Shown here one piece after another: positions 5,725-8,051 of a stretch of 8,051 bases of DNA. Position 1 is the stretch's first letter. The number at the start of each line of letters is the position of its first letter. The stretch covers positions 1 to 8,051 of the forward strand of contig JANXYW010000202.1 in NCBI GenBank assembly GCA_025355835.1, given 5' to 3'. A program made the position numbers and the translations under genes. The notes below the pieces were generated by a model. It was not told the DNA's origin. It did no database searches and saw nothing but the letters and a program-made list of their open reading frames with translations. Source of the stretch: Chloroflexota bacterium. GTDB taxonomy: Bacteria; Chloroflexota; Dehalococcoidia; DSTF01; JACRBR01.

Positions 5725-6018
5725 GTGGCATTTGAAGATAAGTCTTTGGCTTGTCGTGATTGCGGTGGCATGTTCGCGTTCACTGCGGGCGAGCAAGGGT
5801 TCTACCTGGAGAAAGGGCTCCTCAATGAGCCGCAGCGCTGCACGGTCTGCCGCGTCAGCCGCCGCCGCGAGCGCACATCTGGCGGTGGCCGCGAAAGCAC
5901 GACCGTAGCATGCGCGAGCTGCGGCGGTAACGCCACCGTCCCATTCGTGCCGCGACTCGACCGCCCCGTCTACTGCAGCACGTGCTTCGAAACCGAGCGC
6001 GCCGCTGTAGCCAGCTGA
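5725..6018 (+). CDS. Small double zinc-ribbon protein (CxxC-x17-CxxC family)
   Basis: The 97-residue product contains two four-cysteine ribbons. The first uses C10/C13 (ACRDCGG) and C39/C42 (RCTVC), spaced by 25 residues, with the FTAGEQGFYLEKGL stretch between. The second uses C63/C66 (ACASCGG) and C84/C87 (YCSTC), spaced by exactly 17. A basic, glycine-rich linker (SRRRERTSGGGRE) joins them. Such proteins are, from memory, widespread in Chloroflexota and a few other phyla and have no assigned function; binding nucleic acid or a polymerase partner is a guess based on the basic linker. The start is GTG, set by the strong AAGGAGGG. A strong promoter, long leader and terminator-like hairpin (6040-6073) indicate a well-expressed single-gene transcript. 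Confidence 0.85.
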   Translation: MAFEDKSLACRDCGGMFAFTAGEQGFYLEKGLLNEPQRCTVCRVSRRRERTSGGGRESTTVACASCGGNATVPFVPRLDRPVYCSTCFETERAAVAS

Positions 6019-6039
6019 TCCCGCTCGAATCGCGCCCGC

Positions 6040-6073
6040 GGATGCCCGCCGACTCACCCCCCGGCGGGCATCC
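6040..6073 (+). terminator. Perfect 12-bp hairpin after the zinc-ribbon gene
   Basis: GGATGCCCGCCG at 6040-6051 and its exact complement CGGCGGGCATCC at 6062-6073 enclose a ten-base loop, 21 bases after the stop codon. It is the strongest stem here in terms of G+C and length. No T tract follows, so it may be a non-canonical terminator or an mRNA-stabilising hairpin. Confidence 0.6.
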
Positions 6074-6206
6074 CTGCGTCTGTATGCCATCGCAATCGCT
6101 CACGTAACGGGGAGGAACCGAAAAGGAGCGCCGGCGCCCCGTCTGCCCGTCCGGCGCAGCCGGACCGACTCGATTCGACGCGCGTTCGCAGTTCTCTACC
6201 GGCGTC
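6074..6206. other. Intergenic stretch with a second short hairpin
   Basis: No gene is visible. GTCCGGC (6149-6155) and GCCGGAC (6159-6165) form a 7-bp stem with a GCA loop. A purine-rich GGGGAGGAACC at 6109-6119 looks like a ribosome-binding site but no start codon follows at a useful distance. Confidence 0.4.
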
Positions 6207-6261
6207 CGAACCACGAGCCACGCACAGCGAGCTACGAACTACAACCACGAACTACGAACCG
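6207..6261. repeat. Degenerate heptanucleotide array (eight units) overlapping the 3' end of moaE
   Basis: Units in order: CGAACCA, CGAGCCA, CGCACAG, CGAGCTA, CGAACTA, CAACCA (one base short), CGAACTA and CGAACCG. The consensus is CGARCYA. The CTA ending the seventh unit (6252-6254) is the TAG stop of moaE on the minus strand, and the last unit encodes the final residues of MoaE. CGAGCCA is shared with the array at 2530-2557. Confidence 0.75.
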
Positions 6262-6671
6262 GGCACATGCCCCTCGATCCACTCCTCGCCGTTGTCCCAA
6301 ACTTCCTTCTTCCAGATTGGCACCACCTGCTTGATCCGATCGACCGCAAAGTGACACGCCTCGAACGCCGCCACGCGGTGCGCCGACGACACGGCCACCA
6401 GCAAACTCGTCTCGCCGATCTCCAATCGCCCGACGCGGTGCAGTACGCCGATGCCGGTGATCGTGTACTTCGCGCGCACTTCGTCCGCGATCTCCTGCAT
6501 CTTCTTGATCGCCATCTCCGGATACACGTCGTACTCCAGATACTGCACGTTGCGCCCCATGTTCTCGTTGCGCACGACTCCGTAAAACAACGCCACCGCC
6601 CCGCTCTCGTCGACGCGCACGGCCTCGACGAGCACAGCTGGATCGAGCGGCTCGTGTGTAATCGCGAACAT
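6252..6671 (-). CDS. moaE: Molybdopterin synthase catalytic subunit MoaE
   Basis: MoaE converts precursor Z (cPMP) to molybdopterin, using sulfur carried on the C-terminal glycine of MoaD. The 139-residue product is full length: MFAITHEPLDPAVLVEAV, then GAVALFYGVVRNENMGRNV at 24-42, LEYDVYPEMA at 45-54, VLHRVGRLEIGE at 76-87, VAVSSAHRVAAFEACHFAVDRIKQVVPIWKKE at 92-123. The lysines K114 and K121 match those that line the active site in the family. ATG 6671 was chosen because homology begins there and because it overlaps the moaD stop as TGATG. An upstream GTG at 6827 would add about 52 residues read from the dispersed repeat and is rejected. No strong Shine-Dalgarno is present, so translation probably depends on moaD. 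The 3' end lies in a heptanucleotide array. Confidence 0.95.
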   Translation of the reverse strand: MFAITHEPLDPAVLVEAVRVDESGAVALFYGVVRNENMGRNVQYLEYDVYPEMAIKKMQEIADEVRAKYTITGIGVLHRVGRLEIGETSLLVAVSSAHRVAAFEACHFAVDRIKQVVPIWKKEVWDNGEEWIEGHVPGS

Positions 6672-7084
6672 CAGCAAGCCGCCGTTCGGATTGCGCGCCC
6701 AATAGCGCCTGTCGCGTCCTGCTCGAAGGTCAGCAACCAACCCCCGTGTGAGCCCCTCTCCACATCGTGGAGAGGGGTGGCCGAAGGCCGCGGTGAGGTG
6801 CCGCGTGCGCCCGCCGATGCCCCACACTCGCCGACTGATCCCCCGCTCACCGGCGGAATCAACGCCACCCGATCACCATCACTCAGCACCTGGCTTGATT
6901 CCACATACTCCTCATCGATCGCGCACACCAACGTCGGCAGCAACGCCTCCACCACCGGATGCTGCGCCCCGAGCGTGTCCTGCAACACCGCCACCGTCGC
7001 TCCATCCGGCAAGATCATCTCGATCTCCCGCTCCCCGATGAGCTGATGCAGCCCCGCAAACAACCGCACGCGCACCGTGATCAT
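6671..7084 (-). CDS. moaD: Molybdopterin synthase sulfur-carrier subunit MoaD with an abnormal C-terminal extension
   Basis: MoaD is the ubiquitin-like partner of MoaE; its C-terminal Gly-Gly is adenylated and thiocarboxylated by the MoeB-type enzyme. Residues 1-82 are a normal MoaD: MITVRVRLFAGLHQLIG, LPDGATVAVL at 25-34, a PPVSGG ending at 77-82. In nearly all MoaDs the protein ends there. Here no stop follows and the frame continues for 55 residues (137 in total). Most of the tail comes from a dispersed palindromic repeat (bases 6753-6800) and looks like chance translation (TSPRPSATPLHDVERG). The frame stops at TGA 6673-6671, overlapping the moaE ATG by one base. Such a protein could work only if cut after Gly82, or if the true sequence has a stop or frameshift here. 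ATG 7084 is set by homology; AGAGG lies ten bases upstream. Confidence 0.85.
   Translation of the reverse strand: MITVRVRLFAGLHQLIGEREIEMILPDGATVAVLQDTLGAQHPVVEALLPTLVCAIDEEYVESSQVLSDGDRVALIPPVSGGSVGECGASAGARGTSPRPSATPLHDVERGSHGGWLLTFEQDATGAIGRAIRTAAC
6753..6800 (-). repeat. Dispersed palindromic repeat, copy A (inside the moaD tail)
   Basis: A perfect 11-bp inverted repeat, CCCCTCTCCAC (6753-6763) and GTGGAGAGGGG (6767-6777), has a three-base loop. It is followed by GGCC GAA GGCC and ends GCGGTGAGGTG. On the minus strand the element reads CACCTCACC to GAGAGGGG. It aligns with copy B at 7130-7180 in the same orientation. Its type is familiar from short intergenic repeats that give spurious SPRCGEG-like peptides. 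Confidence 0.75.
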
Positions 7085-7129
7085 GTGATCGAGGCCTCTG
7101 TCCGAAAAGCGGCCGCGGCCCGCTCCGCT

Positions 7130-7180
7130 CCCCTCTCCATGTCGTGGAGATGGCGGTCGATGCAGGCGACGGGTGAAGTG
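7130..7180 (-). repeat. Dispersed palindromic repeat, copy B (upstream of moaD)
   Basis: CCCTCTCCA (7131-7139) pairs with TGGAGATGG (7145-7153) with one mismatch around a five-base loop; the element continues to GACGGGTGAAGTG at 7180. It is a diverged relative of copy A in the same orientation (minus-strand CACTTCACC to GAGAGGGG). It lies in the 185-base gap between moaD and comF. Confidence 0.6.
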
Positions 7181-7254
7181 CTCGTTCCGTGCATCATGCC
7201 CGCATTGTACCCACCGAGCTTTACATACCCCGAACGCCACGCCCCGCCGCATGC

Positions 7255-7260
7255 GATACT
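7255..7260 (+). promoter_or_regulatory. Putative -10 element of comF (leaderless type)
   Basis: GATACT (within CGATACT) ends nine bases before the comF ATG at 7270, exactly the spacing seen at dprA. The intervening CGCCGCACG is not a ribosome-binding site. No convincing -35 was found. Confidence 0.45.
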
Positions 7261-7269
7261 CGCCGCACG

Positions 7270-7965
7270 ATGGTCAACCTCCTCGAACGCACATCCCGCG
7301 CCGCGCTCGATCTGCTCTTCCCGGCGCGATGCGCTCTCTGCCGATCCGCTGGCTCGATGCTCTGCAACGCCTGCACGGACATGCTGCCGATCGCCGATGG
7401 CGCTCGCTGCCAGCGATGCTGGACGCCCGTGACGCGCCGCAGCGTCTGCGTCTACTGCCGCGTCGATAACGAGATCGCGTACACGACCATCCGCGCGCCG
7501 TTCATCTTGGAGGAGGGCGCTCGCACGCTCGTGCACGCACTCAAGTACGAAGGGATGTCGGCGCTCGGCGAACCCATGGGTGCGCTGATGGCCGCGAGCG
7601 TCGGAACGAGTGCGGATCTCGTCGTGCCGGTACCGCTGCATCGCGGCCGCCAGCGCTCGCGCGGCTACAACCAGGCCGCGATGCTCGGACGCCACCTCGC
7701 GCTTGCCGCGGGGCTCGCGTTTGATGCGCGCGCCGCGACCCGCATTCGCGCGACGAAGCCGCTCGCCCGCACGATGCATCGCGACGAGCGCCACGACATC
7801 GTGGCTGGCGCGTTCGCGGCAACGTCGGCACGCGTCGAAGGCCGCAGCATCCTCCTTGTCGACGACGTTGTGACCACCGGCGCGACGCTCGGGGCGTGCG
7901 CGACGGCGCTACTCCACGCCGGCGCCACCAGCGTCCGCTGCGTCACCTTCGCCCGCGCCGGCTGA
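7270..7965 (+). CDS. comF: ComF family protein (phosphoribosyltransferase-like, competence)
   Basis: ComF is a cytoplasmic factor needed for uptake of single-stranded DNA during natural transformation in several species; its biochemical activity is uncertain. The 231-residue product starts with a double zinc ribbon of eight cysteines: C21/C24, C32/C35, C47/C50 and C60/C63. The phosphoribosyltransferase-like domain follows, with LKYEG at 91-95, VPVPLHRGRQRSRGYNQAAMLG at 119-140, PLARTMHRDERHDIVAGAF at 164-182, and the PRPP-binding loop ILLVDDVVTTGAT at 194-206, where D198/D199 are the ribose-binding acids. Length is typical. ATG 7270 was chosen because homology starts with VNLLERTSRAALDLLFPARC; the frame extends upstream to ATG 7189 without family-like sequence. 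It diverges from moaD. Confidence 0.93.
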   Translation: MVNLLERTSRAALDLLFPARCALCRSAGSMLCNACTDMLPIADGARCQRCWTPVTRRSVCVYCRVDNEIAYTTIRAPFILEEGARTLVHALKYEGMSALGEPMGALMAASVGTSADLVVPVPLHRGRQRSRGYNQAAMLGRHLALAAGLAFDARAATRIRATKPLARTMHRDERHDIVAGAFAATSARVEGRSILLVDDVVTTGATLGACATALLHAGATSVRCVTFARAG

Positions 7966-7966
7966 A

Positions 7967-7995
7967 TCGACCCAGCGCCAGCGCGGGCGTATAGT
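7967..7995 (+). promoter_or_regulatory. Probable promoter for the gene starting near 8035
   Basis: TCGACC at 7967-7972 and TATAGT at 7990-7995 are 17 bases apart. The -10 matches the consensus at five of six positions and the -35 at four. It begins immediately after the comF stop (TGA 7963-7965). Transcription would start near 8002. Confidence 0.5.
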
Positions 7996-8034
7996 GCCGA
8001 GCATTGGGTAAGTCTCCTAGCCTGGAGCGAACGC

Positions 8035-8051
8035 ATGCTGGGTGAACAAGA
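8035..8051 (+). CDS. Start of an unidentified gene, cut by the window edge
   Basis: ATG 8035 begins MLGEQ and runs off the window. GGAG at 8024-8027 lies seven bases before it, and a plausible promoter stands upstream. Five codons are too few to say anything about the product, and it may not be real. Confidence 0.35.

Larger units (their letters stand above)
7085..7269. other. Divergent intergenic region between moaD and comF
   Basis: These 185 bases must hold the promoters of both genes. Apart from repeat copy B (7130-7180), a short moaD leader with AGAGG on the minus strand and the comF GATACT element, I see no further signal. TTTACA at 7220-7225 is too far (29 bases) from GATACT to be its -35. 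Confidence 0.4.

Noticed and set aside
6753..6777. Hairpin as a rho-independent terminator between moaD and moaE
   Set aside because: No T tract on either strand; a second diverged copy elsewhere marks it as a dispersed repeat.
6672..6827. Longer N-terminus for MoaE from GTG 6827
   Set aside because: The extra 52 residues are the dispersed repeat read in another frame; MoaE homology starts at 6671.

Overview
The window is GC-rich bacterial chromosome (dprA bases 1081-1140 count 48 of 60 G+C) with short intergenic gaps and ordinary housekeeping genes on both strands. The best lineage guess is Chloroflexota, perhaps Dehalococcoidia-like. It rests on the small double zinc-ribbon protein with a CxxC-x17-CxxC ribbon, the short HicB-like protein beginning MTESEIVFAVEESPEGG, and heptanucleotide arrays between genes. 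This assignment is from memory of families, not from a search, and is moderate at best.

Layout. 1-498 (+) is the C-terminal part of a beta-lactamase-fold serine hydrolase/esterase. 529-672 (+) is a stump of an alpha/beta hydrolase whose recognisable sequence stops after 21 codons. 653-2505 (+) is dprA followed, with an ATGA overlap, by a nucleotidyltransferase-like gene. 2560-3447 (+) is a ChbG/YdjC-type deacetylase. On the minus strand lie trmD (3642-4376), a hicB-hicA toxin-antitoxin pair (4878 down to 4421) and a zinc-ribbon Nudix hydrolase (5580 down to 5050). Divergent from the Nudix gene is a small zinc-ribbon protein (5725-6018, +) with a clear TTGACG-18-TACAAT promoter. Next come moaD-moaE on the minus strand (7084 down to 6252), encoding both subunits of molybdopterin synthase, and divergent comF (7270-7965, +). 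A new gene appears to begin at 8035.

Functional threads. dprA and comF are both natural-transformation genes. moaD and moaE work as one enzyme in molybdenum-cofactor synthesis. hicBA is a self-contained toxin-antitoxin unit of lower GC.

The most unusual material is in the non-coding structure. (i) Three degenerate heptanucleotide arrays sit at gene edges; two supply the TAG stop of a minus-strand gene and one abuts a start codon. (ii) Two copies of an imperfectly palindromic dispersed repeat flank moaD, and one has apparently been absorbed into the moaD reading frame, so the essential C-terminal Gly-Gly is followed by 55 more residues. (iii) TATACT/GATACT elements sit only 8-9 bases before the start codons of dprA, comF and trmD, which suggests leaderless transcripts. 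(iv) A hydrolase gene is cut off immediately before the dprA promoter. I see no CRISPR array, transposase, tRNA or rRNA. No clearly new multi-gene system is evident. No gap without a gene exceeds 300 bases.
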